Assembly: GCF_001061665.1 (NCBI RefSeq) | Contig: NZ_JVSP01000004.1 | Span: forward strand, 159-64,158 | Direction of reading: 5' to 3' | Origin: Rothia mucilaginosa | Lineage (GTDB): Bacteria; Actinomycetota; Actinomycetes; Actinomycetales; Micrococcaceae | Length of the DNA: 64,000 bases | In this document: one piece after another, positions 1 to 8,998 of the stretch | Layout of the letters: the number at the start of each line of letters is the position of its first letter | How positions within the stretch are numbered: position 1 is the first letter of the stretch | Notes under the pieces: model-generated | What the model was told of the DNA's origin: nothing | What the model saw: the letters and a program-made list of their open reading frames with translations, nothing else | The model's database searches: none | Position numbers and translations under genes: made by a program

Positions 1-500
1 GTGGGTCCCTTGGGGGTTTCTTTGGGGTTGGTGGGGGTGAGGGTTTTAGTGTCGTTAGGTTGGCAGGAGACTGTGTATGTTGCGGTGTCGTCGGACGTGA
101 TGGGTTTTTCTCGAATGCGGGTGTATTTTCCTGGTCTCTCGTTTTCGGAGTAGCATTCTGGTTCGCCGGGGCGGCGTTTTGATGTCTTGCGAGCATACAT
201 TTTAACGCCGGTCTCATCGTTTATTTCTTGGTAGTTATTTTTAAACCATGTTTCATAATCAAAATATTCTTGGTTGATAGACTGGGAAGTATTTGAGGAA
301 TCGCTAGGGACTTCAGAATTTTCCTCTTTATTTTTATCTGCTGTTCTTGATCGGCGATTCGGTGGGTTCGGAACCTTGTAGCAATGACCGTTAGAATCAG
401 GATTTGTGCATTCTTCAGCATATGCAGTTGTAGGGATTATCAGAGAAGCAGACAAAACTGATACGCAGAATATTCCAATATATTTGATACCGCTATTCAT
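1..500 (-). CDS. Exported protein with signal peptide, partial (C-terminus beyond the window edge)
   Basis: An open frame runs from an ATG at 498-500 to the left edge with no stop, giving about 166 residues. The N-terminus is a Sec-type signal peptide: MNSGIKYIG, a hydrophobic run, then a likely Ala-x-Ala cut at AYA-EE. The mature part begins with a Cys-containing ECTNPDSNGHCYKVP segment, then a polar Asn/Lys/Glu-rich stretch and Thr/Pro-rich sequence at the edge. It starts inside the upstream lipoprotein gene (shared bases ATGAATAG), so the two are probably translationally coupled. Composition is more AT-rich than the core genes. I do not recognise a family; a small exported partner of the lipoprotein is an inference from position only. 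Confidence 0.7.
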   Translation of the reverse strand, partial: MNSGIKYIGIFCVSVLSASLIIPTTAYAEECTNPDSNGHCYKVPNPPNRRSRTADKNKEENSEVPSDSSNTSQSINQEYFDYETWFKNNYQEINDETGVKMYARKTSKRRPGEPECYSENERPGKYTRIREKPITSDDTATYTVSCQPNDTKTLTPTNPKETPKGP

Positions 501-1224
501 CTTTGAGCTCATCTCCATCTCCACTGCCAATAATTTTCCAATAACCATTAGAGTAGCTGAAGAAGAAATTGAATTTATCATCATCTTTGTTGGTGTTTGC
601 TTGCTTTGTAATTTTTCCGTCAGGCTCAATATACATTGCAATACTCCAAAAAACACGAATTTTCATACGGTAAATCTTCTGCTTCTCATCGTAAACAGGT
701 ATGCTCTCCTGCTGATATGAGTCAAGTCCTTCGATTACCCAACCTCCACGCTGGTAGAGCCCCTCAAGGTATTCGTAGAACTTGTATTCTTCAGTGCTCT
801 CAGAAACGTACTTTTTGGCGTATGAGCAGTCGCCGGTCTGAATACCGTAGTTATGAGCAACAACCCAGTCCTCCATCATATGAATGAGGCCCTCCTCGTT
901 TTCAGGATACTGAGCAGGCTCATTACGGGGCTTGGGGACGTTCTGCGCAGGGCCGTAGCCGTCTGCCTTACGGTACTCGCCATCGGGGGCTTTCGAGCCA
1001 CCGGAGTAGCCGCGAGTTACTCGCGGGCTCGGAGTAGCTGATGCAGAAGCAGCGTCAGATGCTGCCGCAGAGGCCGAAGCAGTCTCACTCGGTGCGCCGG
1101 AAGAAGTCGAGCCGGCAGCCTCATTAGCGGCCTGCTGACCGCACGCCGCGAGCAGGCCGGTCAGGCCGAAGAGTGCGCCGCCGCTCAGCAGGGTGCGGCG
1201 GGTCAAAACGGATTCAGGTCCCAT
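493..1224 (-). CDS. DUF6318-type lipoprotein
   Basis: A 243-residue lipoprotein. The N-terminus has twin arginines (LTRRTLLSGG), a hydrophobic segment and a lipobox LAAC with Cys28 as the likely lipidated residue, followed by a low-complexity Ala/Ser/Thr linker to about residue 75. The C-terminal half (from about residue 100: PAQYPENEEGLIHMMEDWV, then NYGIQTGD) matches my knowledge of the actinobacterial DUF6318 family, whose function is unknown. GGAG lies 8 bases before the ATG. The stop overlaps the start of the next gene, so they form an operon. It probably sits on the outer face of the membrane. The RR motif may mean Tat export, but the arginines alone are weak evidence. Confidence 0.72.
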   Translation of the reverse strand: MGPESVLTRRTLLSGGALFGLTGLLAACGQQAANEAAGSTSSGAPSETASASAAASDAASASATPSPRVTRGYSGGSKAPDGEYRKADGYGPAQNVPKPRNEPAQYPENEEGLIHMMEDWVVAHNYGIQTGDCSYAKKYVSESTEEYKFYEYLEGLYQRGGWVIEGLDSYQQESIPVYDEKQKIYRMKIRVFWSIAMYIEPDGKITKQANTNKDDDKFNFFFSYSNGYWKIIGSGDGDELKDE

Positions 1225-1569
1225 TAGGGGTGCTCCAATCGTCGGTGATGGTGTGTATGTGCTAGTCGAGAAGCTTTCTTTAGGTACAGCAACGTATCCA
1301 AAAGCGCCCAGACTAGGTACCTCGCATTATCGATGCACCGGTGCATTGCTATGAGTCCCAGAACCACCCTACAGGAAATTTAGCCATGTTTGCACTCTTT
1401 TGCGGTTTATGACAGTCAAAAAACCGCAATACATTATTTTCGCTATCAAACAACATTTGCCTACCGCAACGATGCCTATACTCTTACGGCAACGAAGCCA
1501 CTTCCGTCAGGCCATCACATCGCCAAAATGCAGGGCCCTACTCCCCCGGCGGCTCCGCCGCATCCTGGC
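1225..1569. other. Intergenic region upstream of the lipoprotein gene
   Basis: No gene seen. The part near 1225-1400 should hold the promoter of the minus-strand lipoprotein operon. It contains a perfect 14-base palindrome (1333-1346) and a heptamer TAGGTAC occurring twice (about 1282 and 1314). The part near 1540-1569 has a short GC-rich inverted repeat (GGCGGCTCCGCC) just after the stop of the 82-residue gene, without a clear T-run. Confidence 0.4.
1333..1346. promoter_or_regulatory. Perfect 14-base palindrome, possible operator
   Basis: ATGCACCGGTGCAT is fully self-complementary and lies about 110 bases upstream of the lipoprotein start. A dimeric regulator could bind it, but nothing else supports this. 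Confidence 0.25.
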
Positions 1570-1818
1570 TCAGACGGCGAGCGCGTACATGTCGCGGAGG
1601 GCATCTTCTGCCTCGTCGAAGGCGTATCCGCTCTGGCAGAGAGCATCGCAGCGGTTACCGTAGCAGAGGCCGGCGAGGAACTCGCGGTCGGTGACTTCGG
1701 GCAGGTGTTCCATGAGGTATTCGCCGTTGTCAGTGAAGAAGTCGTCAATATTGGCGGCGTCCTGACCGGAGCAGAAGGCGCGGAAGTCTTCATCGCTGTA
1801 GTAGCCATCCGTGTACAT
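1570..1818 (-). CDS. Small acidic protein of unknown function (82 aa)
   Basis: The chosen start is the ATG at 1816-1818, preceded by AAGGAGAAACCC, a strong ribosome-binding site. The frame could be extended 14 codons upstream, but without a site. The product (MYTDGYYSDEDFRAFCSGQD...) is very acidic, rich in Asp/Glu/Tyr, has three cysteines, and shows no signal peptide or membrane segment. I do not recognise it. It stands alone between the exported-protein operon and the restriction locus, on the same strand. A role as a DNA mimic or anti-restriction protein is conceivable from charge and position, but this is speculation. Confidence 0.6.
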   Translation of the reverse strand: MYTDGYYSDEDFRAFCSGQDAANIDDFFTDNGEYLMEHLPEVTDREFLAGLCYGNRCDALCQSGYAFDEAEDALRDMYALAV

Positions 1819-2183
1819 GGGTTTCTCCTTTGGTCGTTCGATGGAGGAATGAGAACGCATCCTTGTTCTCTACCACCAAAGGTACGGGGCACCCCTGACA
1901 AGATAAGGGGCTGCACCGCCCCACGCCGGAGAAAACACACAAAAATATTGTGTGACGAGGGATGTTCTGGAGGCGCCCCCCACCGCCCGCATACGCTTCG
2001 CGGAGATGAGGCGGTGAAGACTGCTACCCTGCCGAGAAGGCTCCTCCCATGAACGGCGAAAAGCCACATGTGTTTCGAGCAGCCACCAAAGAAGTGGCTT
2101 TTCGAAACACATGTGGCTTCTGGGCGGATTACCTCTGGGCGGATTACCGCAGGCTACCGCCGGTTACAGCACGTCACCGCGGG
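1819..2183. other. Intergenic region between the small acidic gene and hsdR
   Basis: No gene seen. It holds the hairpin repeat at 2061-2119 and, just beyond it (2120-2148), a 13-base direct repeat, TGGGCGGATTACC twice in tandem. The promoter of the small acidic gene should lie near 1830-1930. Confidence 0.4.
2061..2119 (-). terminator. Hairpin repeat, copy 1 (downstream of hsdR)
   Basis: A 17-base arm (2061-2077) is perfectly complementary to 2103-2119, and a second inner stem (AGCCAC / GTGGCT) lies inside. On the minus strand the stem ends in GGCTTTTCG, consistent with termination after hsdR. A copy differing at one base in the ~60-base core is at 8999-9057, on the other side of the restriction locus. 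Confidence 0.7.
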
Positions 2184-5100
2184 TTATTCTCCGCCGAGGA
2201 ACGGCATGAAGCGGACGATGTGCTTCTCCAGCTTCTGCTTCACGCGCTTCGCCTTGGTTGCTGCATCCTCGGTCTTCGCACCGCCGAGCTTGCCGCCGAA
2301 GAGCGAAATCTTGCCCTTGACCAGGCGGCTGATCTTGCCGGGAATGGTGCGGCGGTTTTCCTTGAGGGCACGGTTGACGACGCGTTGGGTTTCGGCGGAG
2401 TCCAGCTCTTCGTCCTTCACGATGGTGTCTTCTTCGCGGGTGCGGCGGTCGGTCACGTAGTGGTGGAAGTGTTCCTGCACGTCGTGGTCTTCGGACTCGT
2501 TCAGGTAGGTGTCGAAGTAGTCCTCGATGATATCGCCGCTTTCGCGCAGGTCGGCGTCGTTACGAATTGCGAGGCGCACGCGGTCGCGGAAGTGCTCCAC
2601 GCTGTCCTGCGCGGTTTCGGAGGTGCCGCTCTCCCCTGCCGCCTTGCCGTGGCGTGCGGCGCGGGCTGCCTTGACGAGCTCCAGGATGTAGAGCACACCG
2701 ACTTCCTGCTGCCTGACCAGTTCGGTCAGGAAGGATACGCGATCAAACAGGTCAACTGCGGTCGGCTTTTCTTCGCCTTCGCCGGTTTCGCTGTCGGCGC
2801 TGTCCTTCGCTTCTTCCTGTTCGCGGCGCAGTTCGCGGGCTTCTTCGTAGATGTCGTTGTAGACACCGGTGTAGCCCTGCATGTCGTAGTCGCTGATGAG
2901 TTCGTTGCCGCCGTCGCGGATGAACTCGTCGTGCACGCGCAGTTCCTGCTGCAGTTTAAGCACCTGGTTCATGAGCTCGATGTAGCGGGCCTTGTCTTCG
3001 GTGGTGTCCACGGTGATGGAGCCGCCCTCGTCGATGGGGAATTCTTCGCGCAGGTCGGACACAGCCTTGTCGTATGCGGCGTAGGCTTCCTTGTAGGATC
3101 GGGTGAACGCGATGTCGAGGGCAGACTGGCCGCTGCTGTTTTCGGTGTCGCCGAAGAGGGTGAAGGCGTCCTTGGTTGCCTGTTCGAGGTCGCGGAAGCA
3201 CACGATGTTGCCGGAGGGCTTGAGCGAGTTGAGGATTCGGTTGGTGCGGCTGTATGCCTGCACCAGGCCATGCATCTTCAGGTTCTTGTCGACCCAGAGG
3301 GTATTGACGGTCTTGGAGTCAAAACCGGTGAGGAACATGTTGACGACGATGAGCAGGTCCAGCTCACGCATCTTCATCTTGCGGGAGACGTCCTTGTAGT
3401 AGTTGTCGAAGGAGTCGCCGTCGGTGCTGAAGTTGGTGCCGAACATGGTGTTGTAGTCTTCGAGGAAGCCGTCCATGCGGCTGCCGGTGCCTTCGGTGGC
3501 AAAGGTGAAGTTTTCTTCATCGCCGAAGGTGTCGAAGAGCTGCCCGCCGTTGCCCTGCGAGTAGATGATGGCTACCTTGAGCTTCTGTTCGGGGCGCAGG
3601 GTGCCGTCTGCGATGCGTTCTTCCTGCAGGGTGTTGAGGGTGTCGTAGTAGGTGCAGGCAGCATCAATAGACGAGGTTGCCAGGATCGAGTTGAAGCCGC
3701 GCACGCGCTCTACGTAGTGTTTGGTGACGCCGTTGATGGTGCGGGTCTTTTTGATGTCGTAGCTGGTGGCTGCGCTCTGGTTGGTTTTGCGGTCGTAGTT
3801 GTCCAGGATGTAGGTGGCTACGGCTTCGATACGTTCGGGGCTTTCGAGTACTTCCTTGCTCTTTGCGAACTTGGCGAGTTCCTTCGAGTCGGGGGTTTCG
3901 GCGTGTTCGGCGGCGATTTCTTCTGCGTAGGAGGTTTCTTCGAGTTCGGCGAAGTGGGGGCTGGTGTTGGTGTATTCCAGGTGGAATTTCAGCACGTTCT
4001 TGTCGTTGATGGCGTCAACGACGGTGTAGGTGTGCAGGCAGTCGCCGAAGACTTCGACGGTGGTGGTGCCGGGGCCGCCTGCGGAGTTCTTTTCGAAGAT
4101 GGGGGTGCCGGTGAACCCGAACATGCTGTACTTCTTGAAGCTCTTCTTGATGGCGGTGTTCATGCGGCCGAACTGGGAGCGGTGACATTCGTCGAAGATG
4201 ATGGCTACACGCTGGCCGTAGACGGGGTGTTCGGAGTCGGCGGTGATGAGGTTGGACAGCTTGTGGATGGTGGTGACTACGATGTTGGTTCCGCGGTCGG
4301 CGAGGCGTTCGCTGAGTTCGCGGGTGCTGCCGGTGGAGCTGACGGAATCTGCCTGGAAGTTGTTGTATTCGAGCATGGTCTGGTAGTCGAGGTCCTTGCG
4401 GTCCACGACGAAGATGACCTTGTCGACGAGCCCGGTTTCTGCCAGGCGGCGTGCGGTCTTGAAGCTGGTGAGGGTCTTGCCGCTGCCGGTGGTGTGCCAG
4501 ATGTAGCCGCCGGCTTCTTTGGTGCCGAGAATCTTAGGGTTGTTGTTGGCGATTTCGACGCGCTTAATGATTTTCTCGGTTGCCGCGATCTGGTAGGGGC
4601 GCATGACGAGCAGGTCCTGGCCTACGGTGAAGATGCAGTAGCGGGTCAGGACGTTTGCGAGGGTGTGGCGGGTGAGGAAGGTGCGCGCGAAGAGAATCAG
4701 GTCGTTGATTCGGTTGTTCTGTTCGTCTGACCAGTAGCTGGTGAAGTCGAAGCTCTTGCCTGCGGAGCCGCCGGAGGCGGTCTTGCGGCCGGCCTTCTGC
4801 TGGTCTTCGACGTGCTTGTGGCGCACGGTGTTGGAGTAGTACTTGGTTTCGAAGCCGTTGCTGATGGCGAAGATTTGGGCGTATTCGAAGAGGCGGTGCT
4901 GGTCCTGCTGGAAGCCTTCGTTCTGGTAGCGTTCGATTTGGTTGAAGGCTTCGCGGATGCTCACGTTGCGCTTCTTGAGTTCAATGTGCACGAGGGGCAG
5001 GCCGTTGACGAGGATGGTCACGTCGTAGCGGTTGAGTACCTTACCGTTGGGGGCGGGTACGCGGTACTGGTTGATGACCTGCATGCGATTGCGTGCGGGG

Positions 5101-5579
5101 TAGGCGGCGTCGATGAGCATGATGTTGCGCAGGGCGCCGTCTTCGAGGCGGAAGTCGATGAAGCGTTCTTCCTGGATGAGCTTGGCCTTTTCGAGGATGC
5201 CGTCGTTGGAGCGGGCGATGTGTTCGGTAAGTAGGCGGTTGAATTCTTCGTCGGTGAAGTGGAAGCCGCTGTTGGGGCCGTATGCGCCTTCTTCGGGGCG
5301 GGTGTTGAGGCGTTCGAGCTGTTCGCGCAGGTTGCGGATGAGCGCGGCTTCATCGGTGAGGCGCGGCAGGTAGTCGTAGCCTTGGGTTTTGAGGGTTTCG
5401 ATGAGTTCGGCTTCGAGCTGCGCTTCGCTCTGGTGTTCACGCTTATTTTTGTGCTGGGATTCCCATTCGTCGTAGCCGGTTGCTTTGCTACGGTCGGCGA
5501 TGACGGTGAAGTCGTCTGAGCTGAGGATGCTTTCGGTGCGTCCTTCGGCGGGGCGGGGGTGGTTGGGTACGGTTTCCAC
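2184..5579 (-). CDS. hsdR: Type I restriction enzyme, R (motor and nuclease) subunit
   Basis: A protein of 1131 residues, the usual HsdR size. The N-terminal nuclease domain carries the PD-(D/E)xK pattern (Asp186 in RYDV; Glu200-Leu-Lys202). Superfamily 2 helicase motifs follow: Walker A TGSGKT at 364-369, DECH at 463-466, TGTP at 490-493. With HsdM and HsdS it would translocate DNA in an ATP-dependent way and cut unmodified DNA at a distance. Start is a GTG with AAAGGAG 6 bases upstream. It is the last gene of the locus, after hsdM-hsdS, separated from hsdS by about 190 bases with a hairpin, so it may be expressed at a lower or separately controlled level. Frame intact; all key residues present. 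Confidence 0.96.
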   Translation of the reverse strand: METVPNHPRPAEGRTESILSSDDFTVIADRSKATGYDEWESQHKNKREHQSEAQLEAELIETLKTQGYDYLPRLTDEAALIRNLREQLERLNTRPEEGAYGPNSGFHFTDEEFNRLLTEHIARSNDGILEKAKLIQEERFIDFRLEDGALRNIMLIDAAYPARNRMQVINQYRVPAPNGKVLNRYDVTILVNGLPLVHIELKKRNVSIREAFNQIERYQNEGFQQDQHRLFEYAQIFAISNGFETKYYSNTVRHKHVEDQQKAGRKTASGGSAGKSFDFTSYWSDEQNNRINDLILFARTFLTRHTLANVLTRYCIFTVGQDLLVMRPYQIAATEKIIKRVEIANNNPKILGTKEAGGYIWHTTGSGKTLTSFKTARRLAETGLVDKVIFVVDRKDLDYQTMLEYNNFQADSVSSTGSTRELSERLADRGTNIVVTTIHKLSNLITADSEHPVYGQRVAIIFDECHRSQFGRMNTAIKKSFKKYSMFGFTGTPIFEKNSAGGPGTTTVEVFGDCLHTYTVVDAINDKNVLKFHLEYTNTSPHFAELEETSYAEEIAAEHAETPDSKELAKFAKSKEVLESPERIEAVATYILDNYDRKTNQSAATSYDIKKTRTINGVTKHYVERVRGFNSILATSSIDAACTYYDTLNTLQEERIADGTLRPEQKLKVAIIYSQGNGGQLFDTFGDEENFTFATEGTGSRMDGFLEDYNTMFGTNFSTDGDSFDNYYKDVSRKMKMRELDLLIVVNMFLTGFDSKTVNTLWVDKNLKMHGLVQAYSRTNRILNSLKPSGNIVCFRDLEQATKDAFTLFGDTENSSGQSALDIAFTRSYKEAYAAYDKAVSDLREEFPIDEGGSITVDTTEDKARYIELMNQVLKLQQELRVHDEFIRDGGNELISDYDMQGYTGVYNDIYEEARELRREQEEAKDSADSETGEGEEKPTAVDLFDRVSFLTELVRQQEVGVLYILELVKAARAARHGKAAGESGTSETAQDSVEHFRDRVRLAIRNDADLRESGDIIEDYFDTYLNESEDHDVQEHFHHYVTDRRTREEDTIVKDEELDSAETQRVVNRALKENRRTIPGKISRLVKGKISLFGGKLGGAKTEDAATKAKRVKQKLEKHIVRFMPFLGGE

Positions 5580-5697
5580 GGGGTGCTCCTTTGCGTAGGG
5601 GTTGAGTGTGTGGATGGTTGGGCTCGGGGTTAGTGAGCCCGGCCAGTTGGGTTTGGGTTGTTGAGTGTGGTTGAGGTATGTGGTTGAGGTCTAGCGG

Positions 5698-5737
5698 CCC
5701 GTGCAGGGGTGGTGGGTGGCCACTACCCCTGCACGGG
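5698..5737 (-). terminator. Hairpin between hsdS and hsdR
   Basis: A perfect 13-base inverted repeat (CCCGTGCAGGGGT at 5698-5710 with 5725-5737) lies 36 bases after the hsdS stop. There is no T-run, so it may attenuate transcription into hsdR or protect the hsdMS transcript end rather than terminate fully. Confidence 0.5.
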
Positions 5738-5772
5738 GTTCGCGCGTGATGCGCGGTCTGATGCGCGGGTGG

Positions 5773-7041
5773 CTACTGGTTTTCGCCCTTGCGGGGGAAG
5801 GAAAGTAGCTGGTCGCGGTAGTACTCGTACTGGCTGCGACGCGCCGCGAGCTCTGCAGGTAGACCCTCGGAGAGGCTGGTGGTCAGGGTGTCAAAGCGGT
5901 CGAGAATATCGACAATGCGCTGCTGCTCTTCCAGGTTGGGGATAGGAATAGACACATTAGCCAGCTTCTTCTTGGAGACGTTGAACCTCGTAACTCCTTG
6001 AGCAGTTCGGATAATCTGTTTACGAGCTAAACGGCTCCTAAAAAGATATTTAGAAAACTCGGGGTTAAGAATGCTCGGATCATTGAGGCGATAGCAGATT
6101 GAGAAACTATTCAAATATGTTTTCTCGTCAGGTTCCTTCGTAACAACAGATGAAAGACCTGATTCTTCCATATTTTCAGATGATCCAGTCAGAAGAATGT
6201 CGCCCTTCATTAGGGAAAGCTGATTCTCTCCTTCTTTTACCTGCACGAAGTCAGGCCAAGTGAAATCGGCTGAAATGTTTTCATATACATTCTTGTAAGA
6301 AATGTAGCGCGCACCAGATGAGCCAAAATCATTCTTGGTCTTTCCCTTAAGTCCGCCGTAGAACTTGCCCAGTTCACCTAGAGAAACACGGGGACAGTCG
6401 AGGGCTTCGAAGAGTGAATCACGGTAGTACTCGTATTGCAGAGTACGCGCTTCCAGCTCCGCTTTCAGTTGTATTTCCAGCTCCGCTTCCAGGTTCGTGA
6501 ATTTGTCGAGAATTTCTACAATCGCTTCCTGAATCTCCATTGGCGGCATAGGAGCCAATATAGTCTCAAGACTCTTACCTGACACGCGACGTACTTTGGT
6601 CCCTGTAATATAACGAATTTTTTGTCGCTGAAAATTATGGGTCATAAAAAAATATGCGATATATTTTGCATTAAACGAATGGCGATAAATATATGCATCA
6701 CCACTAACCCCAACAGGCTCTTCCCCTAGCCAAGCAACCGCCTTACAGACATCTTCATCATTTTCACTTGTAGTGGCAATAACAAGATCTCCGGGGTCTG
6801 CTTTTCGAAGCTTTGAGTACAACTCAAAATCTGTATAAGACTTAGCCTTAGATGCGAATGCACCATAATGAGTAAAAACCTGACCGTAATGAATAACAGG
6901 CATACCTTCGAGAAAAAGATCTTTTTTCTGCAATCCATTACCCCGAATAAACTCACCTACCTCGCCTAGCGGACGGTACTCCACCCCATCCGGGCAGAGC
7001 TCAGCCACCAGGCGGTCAATATAATTCGTCACCTCAGCCAC
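5773..7041 (-). CDS. hsdS: Type I restriction-modification specificity subunit
   Basis: A 422-residue HsdS with the classic two-half layout: target-recognition domain 1 (about residues 20-165), a helical spacer, target-recognition domain 2 (about 215-365) and a closing spacer. The spacers are internal repeats of one another (IVEILDKF...LQYEYYRDSL and IVDILDRF...SQYEYYRDQL), as expected for the pseudo-dimer that reads a bipartite target. Start is a GTG 2 bases after the hsdM stop, with GGCGGCGAG upstream. The DNA of both recognition domains is clearly AT-richer than the spacers and than hsdM/hsdR, a sign that the domains were exchanged by recombination. Target sequence cannot be predicted by eye. 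Confidence 0.95.
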   Translation of the reverse strand: MAEVTNYIDRLVAELCPDGVEYRPLGEVGEFIRGNGLQKKDLFLEGMPVIHYGQVFTHYGAFASKAKSYTDFELYSKLRKADPGDLVIATTSENDEDVCKAVAWLGEEPVGVSGDAYIYRHSFNAKYIAYFFMTHNFQRQKIRYITGTKVRRVSGKSLETILAPMPPMEIQEAIVEILDKFTNLEAELEIQLKAELEARTLQYEYYRDSLFEALDCPRVSLGELGKFYGGLKGKTKNDFGSSGARYISYKNVYENISADFTWPDFVQVKEGENQLSLMKGDILLTGSSENMEESGLSSVVTKEPDEKTYLNSFSICYRLNDPSILNPEFSKYLFRSRLARKQIIRTAQGVTRFNVSKKKLANVSIPIPNLEEQQRIVDILDRFDTLTTSLSEGLPAELAARRSQYEYYRDQLLSFPRKGENQ

Positions 7042-7043
7042 GA

Positions 7044-8669
7044 CTACTCGCCGCCTTCCAGACGCGCCACAATAGCGTCAATCTCCACGCGCAGCTGAGC
7101 CTGACGAGCCACAATACCCTCAATATGGGAATTCAACTCAACAATGTCCACACGCTCACGCGTATCTTCCGGCTCAACCCAGCTCGACACCGCCAGGTTC
7201 GCCTCCTGCTCCAGCAACTTCTCCACCGGAACCAGCGCCGAGAAATGCTCACGCTCCTCACGAGCCGCCAGCACCTCCAGAATCTTCTCACGGTGCGACT
7301 TACCCAGAATGTTCTGGTTCGTGCCCTTATCAAAGAGCTGCGAAGCATCCACGAACAGCACCGAATGGTCCTTACGGCGGCCCTTCTTCAACACCAAAAT
7401 ACAGGTCGCAATGCTCGTACCGTAGAACAGGTTGGCGGGCAGCTGAATCACGGCATCCACCACGTTCTGCTTCAGCAGGTACTCACGAATCTTACGCTCC
7501 GCAGCACCGCGATACAGAACGCCCGGGAACTCAACGATAGCCGCCGTACCCGCCTCATCCAGCGACGCCAGCATATGCATCGTGAACGCCAAATCAGCCT
7601 TCGACTTCGGCGCCAACACCGCCGCAGGGGCGTAACGGTCATCGTGAATCAGAGTCGGGTCGGCGTCACCCTTCCACTTCGTCGAATACGGAGGGTTAGA
7701 CACAATCGCACCAAACGGCTCCTCAAAATCGCCGCCCGCACCACCGCGGTGCTTCGGGTCAATCAGAGTATCACCGTGCGCAATGCTGAAATCATCCACC
7801 GGCACACCGTGCAGCATCATGTTCATGCGGCACAGGTTATAGGTGGTCAGGTTAATCTCCTGACCCACAAAACGCAGAGCATCCGAGTTCTTACCCAGCT
7901 CACGCTTAAACTTCAACAGCAGCGAACCCGAACCACACGCCGGGTCATACACGGTACGAATCTGCTCAGCATCACGGCCATCCATGGCAATCTTCGCCAG
8001 CAGCTCCGAAACCTCCTGCGGGGTGTAGTACTCGCCGCCGCTCTTACCCGCATTCGCCGCATACATGCCCATCAGGTACTCGTAGGCGTCACCGAAGGCG
8101 TCATTCTCGCTATCCTCATAGCCCTTATCCAAGTTCATGTCCGCCACAGCGTCCATGAGCTTCAGCAGGTTCTCGTGACGAGCCGCCGGGCTCACACCCA
8201 GCTTGTTCGAATCCAGCACGAAGTCATCGAAAAGGCCCTTCACGTTATTCTCAGACTCGGTGCCACGCGCCGACTCCTCAAACGCCTTGAACACGTTCGC
8301 CAGGGTCTCATTCAGGTTCTGGTCCTGACGAGCCTTCGCGTGCACCACAGAGAACAGCTGCGAGGGCAACAGCAGGAAGCCGCGCTCTTCCACCAGCATG
8401 CGGCGAGTATCCTCGTCAAAAGCCTCATCAGGAATCTGCTCAAAAGCCTGATCCAGACCGTACTTCTTCTCAACAAAGCGCACCTGGCTCTCAGAGAGGT
8501 AACGGTAGAAGAGCATGCCCAGCACGTACTGCTTAAAGTCCCAGCCGTCTACCGAGCCGCGCAAATCATTAGCGATACGCCAAATCGTGGAGTGCAGCTG
8601 CGCACGCTCAGCGTTACGGTTACGGTGCTCGTCAGTAGTAGCGGAAGAATCCGTAGACTGCGTCGTCAT
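7044..8669 (-). CDS. hsdM: Type I restriction-modification methyltransferase subunit
   Basis: N6-adenine methyltransferase of the type I system. It has an N-terminal helical HsdM domain, the AdoMet-binding motif DPACGSGS (about residues 242-249) and the catalytic NPPY (about 325-328). It forms M2S with HsdS for modification, and with HsdR for cutting. I place the start at the ATG 8667-8669 (541 residues): GAGAGG lies 12 bases before it. The frame also allows a TTG at 8679-8681, but that abuts the GAGAGG and cannot use it. hsdM and hsdS are tightly coupled (2-base gap). Confidence 0.95.
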   Translation of the reverse strand: MTTQSTDSSATTDEHRNRNAERAQLHSTIWRIANDLRGSVDGWDFKQYVLGMLFYRYLSESQVRFVEKKYGLDQAFEQIPDEAFDEDTRRMLVEERGFLLLPSQLFSVVHAKARQDQNLNETLANVFKAFEESARGTESENNVKGLFDDFVLDSNKLGVSPAARHENLLKLMDAVADMNLDKGYEDSENDAFGDAYEYLMGMYAANAGKSGGEYYTPQEVSELLAKIAMDGRDAEQIRTVYDPACGSGSLLLKFKRELGKNSDALRFVGQEINLTTYNLCRMNMMLHGVPVDDFSIAHGDTLIDPKHRGGAGGDFEEPFGAIVSNPPYSTKWKGDADPTLIHDDRYAPAAVLAPKSKADLAFTMHMLASLDEAGTAAIVEFPGVLYRGAAERKIREYLLKQNVVDAVIQLPANLFYGTSIATCILVLKKGRRKDHSVLFVDASQLFDKGTNQNILGKSHREKILEVLAAREEREHFSALVPVEKLLEQEANLAVSSWVEPEDTRERVDIVELNSHIEGIVARQAQLRVEIDAIVARLEGGE

Positions 8670-8695
8670 AGGGGCGGTCAACCTCTCATTAGTAA

Positions 8696-8722
8696 TCGTT
8701 TCTACAGTCGAAGAAACGTCAA
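8696..8722 (-). promoter_or_regulatory. Candidate hsdM promoter with overlapping inverted repeat
   Basis: On the minus strand TTGACG (8717-8722) could be a -35 box, with GATTAC/TTACTA about 18 bases on as a poor -10. A 7-base inverted repeat (CGTTTCT...AGAAACG, 8697-8718) overlaps it and could be an operator. Weak evidence. Confidence 0.3.
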
Positions 8723-8904
8723 ATATTCGGGACCCATACGGTCCCGGTCGTACACATGCGCCAGCGCGGGTCTAGATGCTGTACTCCGTGGGAGCGTTCA
8801 TAGCTTCCACAAGCCATTTCGTACCCGGCGGCGCGAACTCTTTCAGTATACGGGTTCCCCCGACCCCGCACGCGCCGGTTCGTCATCGCCGAGCCACTGG
8901 TTGT

Positions 8905-8967
8905 TTCGATAGGTTAGTGTCTTCACTGCGGGTTAAAGACCCACGGCGAAGACACTAACCTATCGAA
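8905..8967. terminator. Long hairpin with 20-base perfect arms
   Basis: The 20-base arm at 8905-8924 is perfectly complementary to 8948-8967, and the loop contains a further GGGT/ACCC stem. It lies between abi and hsdM. Neither side has a long T-run; it could act on both strands. Confidence 0.55.
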
Positions 8968-8998
8968 GGAGCCCCGACCCTTCCCCATAGACAGCGAA

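Noticed and set aside
2061-2119. Hairpin repeats as a miniature transposon
   Set aside because: No target-site duplication or transposase seen, and both copies sit directly after gene ends, so a terminator is the simpler reading.
2049-4730. 893-codon plus-strand frame opposite hsdR
   Set aside because: Antisense shadow of hsdR produced by GC-rich third positions. The product is Val/Gly/Ala/Phe-rich low-complexity sequence with no domain.
7125-8912. 595-codon plus-strand frame opposite hsdM
   Set aside because: Shadow of hsdM; Arg/His/Leu-rich nonsense composition.
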